Below the pieces are notes generated by a model, which saw only the letters and a program-made list of their open reading frames with translations, was not told the DNA's origin and did not search any database. A stretch of DNA of 64,000 nucleotides. Origin: Prevotella sp. ne3005. Lineage in GTDB: Bacteria; Bacteroidota; Bacteroidia; Bacteroidales; Bacteroidaceae. The DNA lies in assembly GCF_900110085.1 (NCBI RefSeq), contig NZ_FOCK01000001.1:186001-250000 (forward strand). The letters run 5' to 3'. The translations under genes were made by a program, and so were the position numbers. Positions 31,785 through 39,947 of the stretch are shown here, one piece after another; positions within the stretch are counted from its first letter, which is position 1, and every line of letters starts with the position of its first letter.

Positions 31785-32263
31785 TATCGATTATTGCAGC
31801 GGTGGCGAAGAATAGAGCCATCGGATTGAAGAACAAACTGATTTATTGGCTCCCCAATGACCTGAAGCGCTTTAAGGCACTCACCACAGGTCATACCATC
31901 ATCATGGGGCACAACACCTTTCTCTCCCTCCCCAAAGGAGCCCTGCCTAATCGTCGTAACATCGTGCTGAGCCGAAGTGCCAAGGCTTTTCCAGGCTGCG
32001 ATGTCTACCCTTCGCTGGAAGAAGCCATCGCCCATTGCTCTTCAGATGAGGATATCTACATCATCGGAGGGGCTAGCGTCTACCAGCAGGCTCTGCCTCT
32101 GGCCGACCGTCTCTGTCTCACAGAGATTGACGACACCCCTGTTGAAGCCGACACTTTTTTCCCTGAGTACAAGGACGAGTGGCAAGAAGAAAGTCGTGAA
32201 GACCATCCTATGGACGATCGTCACGACTTCCGCTATTCGTTTGTAGACTACGTCAGAAAGTAG
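31781..32263 (+). CDS. folA: Dihydrofolate reductase
   Basis: 160 residues. DHFR signature: [31 protein letters not shown], with the acidic substrate residue (usually in the WxLPxDL motif) as Asp in [18 protein letters not shown] and [13 protein letters not shown] form the NADPH site. It regenerates tetrahydrofolate from the dihydrofolate that ThyA produces. ATG overlaps the thyA stop. Confidence 0.97.
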   Translation: MISIIAAVAKNRAIGLKNKLIYWLPNDLKRFKALTTGHTIIMGHNTFLSLPKGALPNRRNIVLSRSAKAFPGCDVYPSLEEAIAHCSSDEDIYIIGGASVYQQALPLADRLCLTEIDDTPVEADTFFPEYKDEWQEESREDHPMDDRHDFRYSFVDYVRK

Positions 32264-32271
32264 ACTTATCC

Positions 32272-32691
32272 TTATTGGCCAATCTTCTTGGTAAGCGTAA
32301 GGATGTTGTAGCCATCAGCCGTACGCTCATAGGACATCGTGTCCATGATGCTACGGATCATGTGGATACCCAGACCACCTACCTGACGGTATTCGAGTGT
32401 AGCTTCCACATCGGCCTCATGATGCTTTGTAGGATCGAAGGCAATGCCATGGTCCTTGACCACCAACTTCAGCACGCCATCTATGACCTCAGCTGTTATT
32501 TCCATGCCTTCAGGTTTTGTACCCTCGGGATAGGCATGATTGATGACGTTAACTGCCCATTCCTCAACAGCCAGATTCAGGCTTCTGAAACTCTTATCAC
32601 TGAGTTCATAGCCACGACAGACTTCTTGCAGGAAAAACTCCAACCTGCTCGTCTCAGAAATATCGTTCTTTAAGATGATATGCTGAACCAT
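32272..32691 (-). CDS. RsbW-like ATP-binding (anti-sigma/serine kinase) protein
   Basis: 139 residues from ATG 32691 (MVQHIILKNDISETSRL). A single GHKL ATPase domain: N-box LNLAVEEWAVNVINHAYP, G1 VKDHGIAFDP, and G2 GGLGIHMIRSIMD. This is the RsbW/SpoIIAB type, which phosphorylates a STAS antagonist or binds a sigma or other partner. No STAS or phosphatase gene is adjacent. It is convergent with folA (8-nt gap). The -7 box lies only 5 nt before the start codon. Confidence 0.85.
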   Translation of the reverse strand: MVQHIILKNDISETSRLEFFLQEVCRGYELSDKSFRSLNLAVEEWAVNVINHAYPEGTKPEGMEITAEVIDGVLKLVVKDHGIAFDPTKHHEADVEATLEYRQVGGLGIHMIRSIMDTMSYERTADGYNILTLTKKIGQ

Positions 32692-32695
32692 GTTG

Positions 32696-32726
32696 CAAAT
32701 ATAGGAAAAAAGTAGGACACAATCAA
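32696..32726 (-). promoter_or_regulatory. Promoter of rsbW-like gene, nearly leaderless
   Basis: On the minus strand TTG (32726-32724) and TATATTTG (32703-32696) are 20 nt apart. The ATG at 32691 is 4 nt after the box. Confidence 0.6.
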
Positions 32727-32788
32727 GATTGTTTGTCAAGAAATGGCATAAATATAGTTAAAATTCAGAAATCTTCACATTTTATCAG

Positions 32789-32796
32789 TACCTTTG
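32789..32796 (+). promoter_or_regulatory. -7 box of the TonB receptor gene
   Basis: TACCTTTG; leader about 22 nt, too short for a cobalamin riboswitch. The -33 element is weak. Confidence 0.6.
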
Positions 32797-32820
32797 CAAT
32801 CCCTTTTTTATTTATAACAA

Positions 32821-34875
32821 ATGTACAAACCAACTTTCAACATGAAGCGCCAGGTCCTGGTGTTCCGACATTTCGGAAACAAGGGCTACTCGCTTTTTGC
32901 CTGTCTGGGGCGCGAGGTGGTATGCAGTGTGCTCTCAGTAGCCACACTGACCTATGCCTCTGCAGAGAGTGTCAGCACGGATCCCGTGGTGAGTGACTCT
33001 GCCTCGATGACGACGGCTCGCGAGATGATGCTCGAGGAGGTCAGTATCACCGGCTCGAGGGCGCCCCTGACTAAAAGTCAGGCTGCGAGAATGGTCACTG
33101 TACTGGATCGTGCAGATATTGCGCAGGCTCCAGTACAAAGTATTAACGATTTGCTCAAATACGCTGTTGGCGTAGATGTACGTCAGCGCGGTCCCATCGG
33201 CACTCAGACAGACATCTCCATCCGTGGCGGTACGCAGGACCAGGTGATTCTCTTGCTCAACGGCATCAACATCTGTGACCCACAGACGGGGCACAATGCG
33301 ATGGACTTGCCAATAGACCTGAGCGAAATTGTACGCATCGAAGTACTAGAAGGCCCTGCAGGAAGAATCTACGGAAGTTCATCACTCGTAGGAGCCATCA
33401 ATATCGTGACGAGACCAGCCCCTACGACAAGTGCTGACGTGACAGTGGAAGGTGGCAGTTATGGCTACGGCAAGGTAAGTGCACGCGCCAACCTGCGACA
33501 AGGATCATGGAACAACCAGGTGAGTGCGGGCTATAATCGTAGCGACGGCTACTCACGTTCGAAGGCGGGGACGCTGAATACCGACTTCAGCGGTTCGAAA
33601 GCATTCTATCAGGGACAATACGCTGACAATGACGTACGTATCCGCTGGCACCTCGGTATTGCAGACAAAGGCTGGGGCTCCAGCACCTTTTATGCCTCAC
33701 CGAAATGGCAGGCCGATGACCAGTATGAGCACACCACAAAACTCTACTCGGCCATTCAAGCAGAGACATCTATCGGTAAGCTACGCCTGATGCCCAGCAT
33801 CTACTGGAATCAAAACTACGACCGCTATGAAGGATATCGTAACCATCCTGAGAAGATGAAGTACAACTATAACCGCACAGATATCTATGGTATCAACCTG
33901 AGCAGTTATTTCGACTGGGCAGCAGGGCGCACAGCCTTCGGTGCGGAGATCAGAAACGAAGACCTCATGAGTGGCAATCTCGGTGAACCCCTTTCAGAGC
34001 CACACGCTATCAAAGGTACAAACCGCGACTATACATTAGGCTTGAACCGCACGAACATCAGCGGTTACTTGGAGCACAACCTGTTGTTAGAACATCTGAC
34101 GGTATCTGCAGGTCTCGTGGCAGTGAAGAACACCTGGAGCAACATGAACATGACCATCTATCCAGGCATCGACGTCAGCTATCGTCCTGACACCCACTGG
34201 ACGCTCCACGCCTCCTACAACACCTCTCTCCGCATGCCCTCATTCACAGAGATGTATTACAAGCTTCAGGGTTATGCAGCCGATCCCCACCTGAAGCCCG
34301 AAGAGATGCAAGCCTTTGAGGCTGGTGCTCAATATAGCCAGCAAACGCTGACGATATCCGCCACTCTCTGGCATCACCGTGGTCGTAATATGATCGACTG
34401 GATCATGGATACCTCATTGGGAGACGAGGCTGTATGGCAAAGCGTCAACCACACGAAAGTAAACAGCCTTGGTTTCGAGGTCAAAGCCCAGCTTTCAATT
34501 CTTAACTCTCAATTCTCTGCTTCCTACAGTTACATTGATCAGGATAAAGAACAGGAGCCGAATATCGTGTCGCAATACGCTTTAGAATACCTGCGCCATA
34601 AGTTCGTGGCCAATGCCCTATTACCTCTCTGGAAACAATTGACGCTCGGTCTGAACTTCCGCTGGCAAGACCGTGTGGGACAATACACCGACTTTGACGG
34701 CATCGTACAGGATTACCAGCCATACGCTCTCGTCGATGCGCGCCTGTCGTGGCAGCAAAAGAAATGGAAGTTGTATCTTGAGGGCAACAACCTCTTCGAT
34801 AAAGACTACGTAGATTTTGGACATGTCGAGGAACCTGGCCGATGGCTCATTGTGGGAATGAACCTCTCCCTATAA
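32821..34875 (+). CDS. TonB-dependent outer-membrane receptor (BtuB-like)
   Basis: 684 residues; the start may be ATG 32821 or 32842. The N-terminal stretch RHFGNKGYSLFACLGREV is a conserved signature of a Bacteroidales receptor group often linked to corrinoid uptake. The plug domain (about 75-190) has QSINDLLKYAVGVDVRQRG, SIRGGTQDQVILLLNG and VEVLEGPAGRIYGSSSLVGAINI. The barrel ends in an aromatic-rich strand (RWLIVGMNLSL). Bases 34493-34517 code for LSILNSQFS, a peptide form of the TTCAATTCTCAA repeat common between genes, in a barrel strand or loop. The substrate is unproven; the short leader has no riboswitch. Confidence 0.88.
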   Translation: MYKPTFNMKRQVLVFRHFGNKGYSLFACLGREVVCSVLSVATLTYASAESVSTDPVVSDSASMTTAREMMLEEVSITGSRAPLTKSQAARMVTVLDRADIAQAPVQSINDLLKYAVGVDVRQRGPIGTQTDISIRGGTQDQVILLLNGINICDPQTGHNAMDLPIDLSEIVRIEVLEGPAGRIYGSSSLVGAINIVTRPAPTTSADVTVEGGSYGYGKVSARANLRQGSWNNQVSAGYNRSDGYSRSKAGTLNTDFSGSKAFYQGQYADNDVRIRWHLGIADKGWGSSTFYASPKWQADDQYEHTTKLYSAIQAETSIGKLRLMPSIYWNQNYDRYEGYRNHPEKMKYNYNRTDIYGINLSSYFDWAAGRTAFGAEIRNEDLMSGNLGEPLSEPHAIKGTNRDYTLGLNRTNISGYLEHNLLLEHLTVSAGLVAVKNTWSNMNMTIYPGIDVSYRPDTHWTLHASYNTSLRMPSFTEMYYKLQGYAADPHLKPEEMQAFEAGAQYSQQTLTISATLWHHRGRNMIDWIMDTSLGDEAVWQSVNHTKVNSLGFEVKAQLSILNSQFSASYSYIDQDKEQEPNIVSQYALEYLRHKFVANALLPLWKQLTLGLNFRWQDRVGQYTDFDGIVQDYQPYALVDARLSWQQKKWKLYLEGNNLFDKDYVDFGHVEEPGRWLIVGMNLSL

Positions 34876-34877
34876 TC

Positions 34878-34907
34878 ATAATCCCCATCCAAGTGGATGG
34901 GGATTAT
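34878..34907. terminator. Bidirectional terminator between TonB receptor and dnaA
   Basis: ATAATCCCCATCC (34878-34890) pairs perfectly with GGATGGGGATTAT (34895-34907), 13 bp, loop AAGT, followed by TTGTTATTTTTTC on the plus strand. Confidence 0.9.
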
Positions 34908-34910
34908 TTG

Positions 34911-36317
34911 TTATTTTTTCAGCTTAAAGGAGTTTTCTATACTATTGATCTCATCGAGGAACGACTTGTCTACCTTCATACGCTTCTCGATGGTATTACA
35001 ACTGTGAATCACCGTCGAGTGGTCACGATTGCCTATTAACAATCCGATACGTGCGGCCGATAGCTTCGTGTGCTTCTGTGCAAGATACATCGAAACTTGG
35101 CGCACCTGCACGTAATTACGCTTACGGCTCTTGCTGAAGGCGCTTTGCTGACTGACACCATAATGGTGGCATACCTTCTCGAGAATATCGTCGATAGTCA
35201 GTGGACGATCGTCGATCTTCACCGAACGCATGATGACACGCTCAGCCAGATGCATATCAATATTCGAGTTATAGACAATTGAATATGCCATCAGCGAATT
35301 CACCACACCCTCTAGGTCACGCACGCTACCATTGGCTGTCTGGGCAATGAAATCAATCACATCTGCGGGAATCTTCAGGCCGTCACGACGGCACTTAGCA
35401 TTCAGAATATCGATACACAACTGTGTATTGGGCTTCTCCAACTCTGCAATCAGACCGCAGGCAAAGCGTGTCAACAGACGGTCCTTTACACCCTGCAGAT
35501 CCACGGGAGGACGGTCGCTGGCCAAAACAATCTGCTTACCAAGACGGAACAGATGATCGAAGATGTGGAAGAACGTATCGAGCGTCTTCGGCGAGTTCAT
35601 CCACTCCTGAATATCATCCACAATCAGCACATCGATCGACTGATAGAAGTTGATGAAGTCGTTGGTCGTATTCTGACGGACAGAGTCCGTGAACTGCACC
35701 TGGAACAGACGGGCACTGACATAGAGTACACGCTTCTGCGGATAGGTCTCCTTGCAGCGCACGCCAATGGCATTGATCAGATGTGTCTTACCACAACCCG
35801 AAGGTCCGTAGATAAAGAAGGGGTTGAACGTGGTCTTGCCCGGATGCTCAGCGATGGAAAGACCTACCGTACGTGACAGTTTGTTGCTGTCGCCTTCAAT
35901 GAAGTTCTGAAAGGTCTTCTTCGAATCGAGCTGAGGATTCAGTGCAGGCGTCACACTATCCAACGTGTGGGGCGCCTTGTTGCCCATGGGAGCCGGCTGG
36001 GCGATATCGAGGCCAGGACCATCACTCTCCACGTCTACAACGCCAGGGGCAGCCGACTGCACGGTCATCAGTCTATAGGTAAGCGTCACCCCAGAACCGA
36101 ATACGCGTGCGAGTACCTTACTTAATAGTCCAGCGTAGTACTGCTCCAAGTACTCGTACACATACGGACTTGGAACCTGCACCAAAAGCTTGTGCTCATC
36201 CTCCGAATAAGACTCGAGGGTGAGTGGTGCAAACCACGTTTTAAACTGCTGCTCAGTAACGTTTGCCTGAATCAGTTTCAGGCAGTTGTCCCAGAGCGCC
36301 TGGTGACTATCTTTCAT
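34911..36317 (-). CDS. dnaA: Chromosomal replication initiator protein DnaA
   Basis: 468 residues. Domain I (LWDNCLKLIQANVTEQQFKTWFAPL), a variable linker, AAA+ domain III with Walker A GPSGCGKTH and Walker B DVLIVDDIQEW, sensor DRPPVDLQGVKDRLLTRF, and DNA-binding domain IV (QVSMYLAQKHTKLSAARIGLLIGNRDHSTVIHS). The protein opens the replication origin. The 308-nt upstream gap shows no match to TTATCCACA, so I see no origin here. Confidence 0.98.
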   Translation of the reverse strand: MKDSHQALWDNCLKLIQANVTEQQFKTWFAPLTLESYSEDEHKLLVQVPSPYVYEYLEQYYAGLLSKVLARVFGSGVTLTYRLMTVQSAAPGVVDVESDGPGLDIAQPAPMGNKAPHTLDSVTPALNPQLDSKKTFQNFIEGDSNKLSRTVGLSIAEHPGKTTFNPFFIYGPSGCGKTHLINAIGVRCKETYPQKRVLYVSARLFQVQFTDSVRQNTTNDFINFYQSIDVLIVDDIQEWMNSPKTLDTFFHIFDHLFRLGKQIVLASDRPPVDLQGVKDRLLTRFACGLIAELEKPNTQLCIDILNAKCRRDGLKIPADVIDFIAQTANGSVRDLEGVVNSLMAYSIVYNSNIDMHLAERVIMRSVKIDDRPLTIDDILEKVCHHYGVSQQSAFSKSRKRNYVQVRQVSMYLAQKHTKLSAARIGLLIGNRDHSTVIHSCNTIEKRMKVDKSFLDEINSIENSFKLKK

Positions 36318-36625
36318 TTGGCGTTATAGTTTCTAATTTAAACAAGACGTTGGCTTGTTGATTTATAATTGCGAGTGCAAAGTTCGCAATTTTTTTTCAA
36401 TCCTGCAAATCCGTCTTTTTACCCTTCGTGTGTACAAACCTTCGTAACTCGTTACAGAATGGGCATTTAGGGTGTTTCACGCTATATTGTGCCCAAAATA
36501 ACACTTGCAAAAATGTAACTATTTGATACTCCGCAATATAACAAATTCATAGGCCTCTAAAAGGCACGATAAACCGACATTCAGCGAACAAATGAAACTT
36601 TCTGCTTATTTAGACAAATTATAAA
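36318..36625. other. dnaA-mlaD-like intergenic region
   Basis: 308 nt, AT-rich. A GAACTTTG box (minus strand, 36385-36378), enclosed by the inverted repeat ATTGCGA/TCGCAAT (36369-36375 and 36384-36390), may be the dnaA promoter with an overlapping operator. No DnaA box (TTATCCACA) or gene is visible. Confidence 0.5.
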
Positions 36626-37522
36626 TTACTTATCTTTTTTACCGAAAACTGAGAAGTGTACGTAGCGTTTTGGATGAGCCTTCAGATCTATCATCAGAGA
36701 GTCGGCATGCATCATCGTAGCATTGAGGTTGGAATAGAGGCTCGGGTCTCTCATCAGCAGTCCCAATGTACCTTCTTTGCTGTTCAACTGGTTAGTCATC
36801 TGCTCTACATTTTTCAGTGTAGTGTTCACGCTGGCCATTGTTGAGGAGATGTCCAGATCGTTCAGCGATTTCGTCAACTGATTGGTATTTGCCAGAAGCC
36901 CATCAGCATTCTCCAGCATCTGGGGCATATGACTGTTCAGACTGGTGGTCAATGCATTCAGGTCGTGCGAGGTCTTCGTCAAGTCCGCAGTAATCTGATC
37001 GATGTTATGCAAGGAATTCGCAATGGCGGGATCAGCCAACAGCATGTTGATGCTCGCCAGGATAGAGTCGAGTTTAGGCAGCATCTGCTCAATCTGCGGA
37101 ACCATACCTGCCGCCTGTCCCAGAGCACCTTCGTGCTGACAGCCGAAGATGGTATCACCAGGGGCAATGGCGGCACCAGTACCCATCACCAGCTCCACCT
37201 TCACATTACCCATCAGATCAGTCAGAATCTCAGCCCTACTGTCTGCAGGTACGGCCAACTGATTGTCTATACCAATCCTTGCCACGATGTTGCTCTGGTG
37301 CTGATAGTCAAACACGATGTCCTCCACGACGCCCACCTTGAAGCCGTTGGCATAGATGGGGCTGGCAGCGCTTAATCCACTGACATCACTAAACTTCACA
37401 TAGTAATTATTGTCTGTCGAGAAGAGCGTCTTGCCCTTAAGGTACTGCAGTCCGAAAAACAGCACCACCACACCTACGATGGCTACGAGCGCAATCTGAA
37501 TCTCCTTTGAAAACTTCTTCAT
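36626..37522 (-). CDS. MlaD/MCE-family lipid transport protein
   Basis: 298 residues. One N-terminal membrane anchor (IQIALVAIVGVVVLFFGLQYL), then an MCE domain (YYVKFSDVSGLSAASPIYANGFKVGVVEDI, ending LMGNVKVELVMGTG). A long alpha-helical stretch with heptad-like Leu/Ile follows (about 130-270). Such proteins form hexameric tunnels moving phospholipids across the periplasm. The gene starts 13 nt after the amidase stop. No ATPase or permease partner is adjacent in the window. Confidence 0.88.
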   Translation of the reverse strand: MKKFSKEIQIALVAIVGVVVLFFGLQYLKGKTLFSTDNNYYVKFSDVSGLSAASPIYANGFKVGVVEDIVFDYQHQSNIVARIGIDNQLAVPADSRAEILTDLMGNVKVELVMGTGAAIAPGDTIFGCQHEGALGQAAGMVPQIEQMLPKLDSILASINMLLADPAIANSLHNIDQITADLTKTSHDLNALTTSLNSHMPQMLENADGLLANTNQLTKSLNDLDISSTMASVNTTLKNVEQMTNQLNSKEGTLGLLMRDPSLYSNLNATMMHADSLMIDLKAHPKRYVHFSVFGKKDK

Positions 37523-37535
37523 ATCCTTACCTTTT

Positions 37536-38861
37536 TTACTTTTTCACCTTTATCTTTCTCGCTTCATTCACATCCATGCGGGCCCCGTTTCTGAAGGCCA
37601 CGATGAACGCTTGTGGGAATTTATCCACGATCGACTTCCTTAACTGATAAATCTCATGATAATCCTCAGAGCAACCAACGGTGTACTTAAACATGCCGCC
37701 CTCCTGATAGATGGCCACACCAGACAATCCCTTGAAGCGCGCATCCGTAGACCGCAGTCGAGACGAGCTCACCAGAATCTGTACCTTAAACACTGGTGCC
37801 TCCTCCACGGGTTTTACTGCCACAGGTTCCTCCTTAGGTTTAGCGACAGGATCCGCAACAGGTTCCGTAGCAGGCTGAGCCACGGGCTCCACAGGGGTAG
37901 CTACAGGCTGTACCACTGGAGCGACTACCAACTCCTCTGCCACTGTCTCTGGCTCCTTGACCACAGTATCCATTGGCACAACGGGCTCCTGGGCCACAAC
38001 CTCCGGCACCACCTCGCGCTTCGACTTTGACCTTGGCTGGGGCTCGCTTGCAGGAATATAAGGAATGGTGATATTCCCGCCATGACGCTTCCGATAAGCC
38101 AGGAAAGCATTAAACACACCTCTTGCATACTGCCCTTCAGCGGCTTTGGAGTTCATATATTGCTCCTCGTCCCTTGTGGAGATAAAGCCCAGTTCTATCA
38201 GACAACCTGGCATCGACGAGAGGCGCAGCACAGCCAGATTATCCTGCTGGGCACCCATATTCTGACGCCCCGTAGCCTCACAGACGTATTTCTGCATATA
38301 CTTCGCCAGCTCAACGCTGTTCTCCATGTTCTTGTCCTGAATAAACTCAAACATGATGTTACTCTCCGGGGAGTTCGGGTCGTAGCCATGATAAGTCTGC
38401 TGATAGTCCTTCTCAAGGAAGATCACAGCGTTCTCACGTTTGGCCACTTCCAGATTCTCCATCACGCCAGTCTTCTTACCCGTACGTTTGCTCGTTCCTA
38501 ATGTGTAGGTCTGGAATCCACGGGCAATCCTACCTTTGGGCAGCGCATTGATATGGAACGATATAAAGAGGTCGGCCTTTGCCTTGTTGGCAATCTCCGC
38601 CCTACGATAGAGCTCCACAAACTTATCCGTCTTTCGGGTATAAATCACCTTCACGTCGGGGCACCTCTGTTCCACGAGGCGTCCGAAGGCCAGGGCAAAC
38701 TTCAGCGTCAGGTTCTTCTCATACGAGATGGCTCCCTTGGCACCAGTGTCGCCACCGCCATGACCCGCATCAATCACCAGCGTAAAAGTCTTATTCTGTG
38801 CAGCGCTCATCATTCCTGCCACACAGAGCATCGATATCAAAACAATTAAAAACCTTCTCAA
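37536..38861 (-). CDS. N-acetylmuramoyl-L-alanine amidase with SPOR-like C-terminus
   Basis: 441 residues. Signal-peptide start is TTG 38861 (MRRFLIVLISMLCVAGMMSA), preceded by AGGTAGG; ATG 38831 would be an alternative. Amidase_3 domain (about 25-245) with zinc ligands in DAGHGGGD, the Glu after SYEKNLTL, FISFHINA, and catalytic Glu in CLIELGFIS. A Val/Pro-rich repeat linker (VAQPVATPVEPVAQP and similar) follows, then a 75-residue SPOR-like domain (FKVQILVSSSRLRS). It cuts the peptide from glycan chains, probably at division. The final KIKVKK comes from a GTAAAAA-type repeat. Confidence 0.92.
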   Translation of the reverse strand: MRRFLIVLISMLCVAGMMSAAQNKTFTLVIDAGHGGGDTGAKGAISYEKNLTLKFALAFGRLVEQRCPDVKVIYTRKTDKFVELYRRAEIANKAKADLFISFHINALPKGRIARGFQTYTLGTSKRTGKKTGVMENLEVAKRENAVIFLEKDYQQTYHGYDPNSPESNIMFEFIQDKNMENSVELAKYMQKYVCEATGRQNMGAQQDNLAVLRLSSMPGCLIELGFISTRDEEQYMNSKAAEGQYARGVFNAFLAYRKRHGGNITIPYIPASEPQPRSKSKREVVPEVVAQEPVVPMDTVVKEPETVAEELVVAPVVQPVATPVEPVAQPATEPVADPVAKPKEEPVAVKPVEEAPVFKVQILVSSSRLRSTDARFKGLSGVAIYQEGGMFKYTVGCSEDYHEIYQLRKSIVDKFPQAFIVAFRNGARMDVNEARKIKVKK

Positions 38862-38888
38862 TTCCTACCTATTTACTTTTCTACCTTT

Positions 38889-39257
38889 TTACCTTTTCCA
38901 ATGCACTTCCACTCCAGCACCCTCGCAGTCGGCCCCCATCGGGGGATTTAACTTCGTCAGAGTCAGGTCGATGGAAGTCACCAGCGGAAATGTATTATCG
39001 ATGGCGGCCACGATTCTGCCAGCCACATGTTCCAGCAACTTCGAGGGTTGCTTCATCTCCTGTTTCACCAGCGCATACAGCGCCGCATAGTTCAACGTGT
39101 CATTCACCTCGTCGCTCTCCATCGCCCGCTCCAGTGGATAACCCACACGCAGGTCGACATCGAAGTCGCCTCCCACTATACCTTCCTGAGGCATCACCCC
39201 ATGAAAGGCCTGGAAACGGACATGCCGCAGAACGATATATGACCCTTCAATTTTCAA
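38889..39257 (-). CDS. folB: Dihydroneopterin aldolase
   Basis: 122 residues. FolB pattern: RHVRFQAFHGVMPQEG with the catalytic Glu, LNYAALYALV, SKLLEHVAGRI and DLTLTKLNPP with the catalytic Lys. It makes 6-hydroxymethyl-dihydropterin for folate. The only suitable start is TTG 39257 (reads MKIEGSY), which lies in an ATTGAAA repeat 3 nt after the previous stop; repeat expansion may have replaced an ATG. Operon: orphan reductase domain, folB, amidase, mlaD-like. Confidence 0.92.
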   Translation of the reverse strand: MKIEGSYIVLRHVRFQAFHGVMPQEGIVGGDFDVDLRVGYPLERAMESDEVNDTLNYAALYALVKQEMKQPSKLLEHVAGRIVAAIDNTFPLVTSIDLTLTKLNPPMGADCEGAGVEVHWKR

Positions 39258-39260
39258 TCT

Positions 39261-39857
39261 TCAATCCTCAATTTCATCCTCGTGCACCCCAGGGATATAC
39301 TTCTTCAGCGCACGCTCCACACCCGTCTTCCAGGTGTTGATACTCTCATCCTTCAGCGAAAGCGAGGCCACCAACTTGATCACATGCTCCAAAGGCATAC
39401 GATAGCGCAGCACACCCGAGATCAGCTTGGCATAGTTCCAGTACTCAGGGTTGAACTTCTCCGAGAGGCCCTCCACCGTCGTCTTGTAGCCACGCTTGTT
39501 CTCAAACTGGAAGTCATAGCGTTTCGTTCCGTCGGGATTCACCTGCTTGATGATCTTACCGTGGGTGACGGTCTTGGGCAGGATGATACCCTCCTCGTCG
39601 TCCTGGAGACCAGTAAATATCTCATAGGGATAGCCATCGAGCAGTCCTACGAGCGCCACCCATTTCTCCTTATTATTCTGGAATCTCACCACATCGCACT
39701 CCAGTGCCTGCGGTCTTACCTCCGTCACCTCAGGTCTGATGGTTGGCAGGCTTACCTCCAAGACGGGTATTATCTCCTCCTCCTTCAGAGCACGGCCCAA
39801 TTTCTCGCCCATCAAAGCCAGTTCATGTGCCACACGCTGCAGAGACTCATTTTGCAT
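39261..39857 (-). CDS. Stand-alone C-terminal region of a B12-dependent ribonucleotide reductase (NrdJ-like)
   Basis: 198 residues from ATG 39857, which has GGAAGG upstream; a GTG at 39878 would add seven. The segment from about residue 55 (DVVRFQNNKEKWVALVGLL, PYEIFTGLQDDEEGI, KRYDFQFENKRGYKTTVEGL, FNPEYWNYAKLISGVLRYRM) corresponds to the region near the C-terminus of Bacteroidetes adenosylcobalamin-dependent ribonucleotide reductases, after the catalytic barrel. The barrel with its catalytic cysteines and the Cys-rich tail are absent. It has its own promoter and leads an operon with folB. It may be a regulatory or substrate-binding paralogue; whether a full nrdJ exists elsewhere is not visible. 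Confidence 0.7.
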   Translation of the reverse strand: MQNESLQRVAHELALMGEKLGRALKEEEIIPVLEVSLPTIRPEVTEVRPQALECDVVRFQNNKEKWVALVGLLDGYPYEIFTGLQDDEEGIILPKTVTHGKIIKQVNPDGTKRYDFQFENKRGYKTTVEGLSEKFNPEYWNYAKLISGVLRYRMPLEHVIKLVASLSLKDESINTWKTGVERALKKYIPGVHEDEIED

Positions 39858-39888
39858 ATTTCCTTCCATATCAGTCACTTTTTGCGTG

Positions 39889-39896
39889 CAAAATTA
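39889..39896 (-). promoter_or_regulatory. -7 box of the NrdJ-like/folB operon
   Basis: TAATTTTG on the minus strand; leader about 30 nt to ATG 39857. Confidence 0.5.
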
Positions 39897-39902
39897 CAAT
39901 AT

Positions 39903-39932
39903 TTCCCCGAAACCACCAACGGTTTCGGGGAA
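39903..39932. terminator. Terminator after GH2 gene
   Basis: TTCCCCGAAACC (39903-39914) pairs perfectly with GGTTTCGGGGAA (39921-39932), loop ACCAAC. It lies 16 nt after the GH2 stop on the minus strand. Confidence 0.75.
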
Positions 39933-39947
39933 ATTCTTCTTATCGTC

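Noticed and set aside
32740..32820. Cobalamin riboswitch upstream of the TonB receptor
   Set aside because: The predicted leader is about 22 nt and no B12-box-like sequence is visible.
36318..36625. Replication origin next to dnaA
   Set aside because: No TTATCCACA-like boxes or clear unwinding repeats were found.
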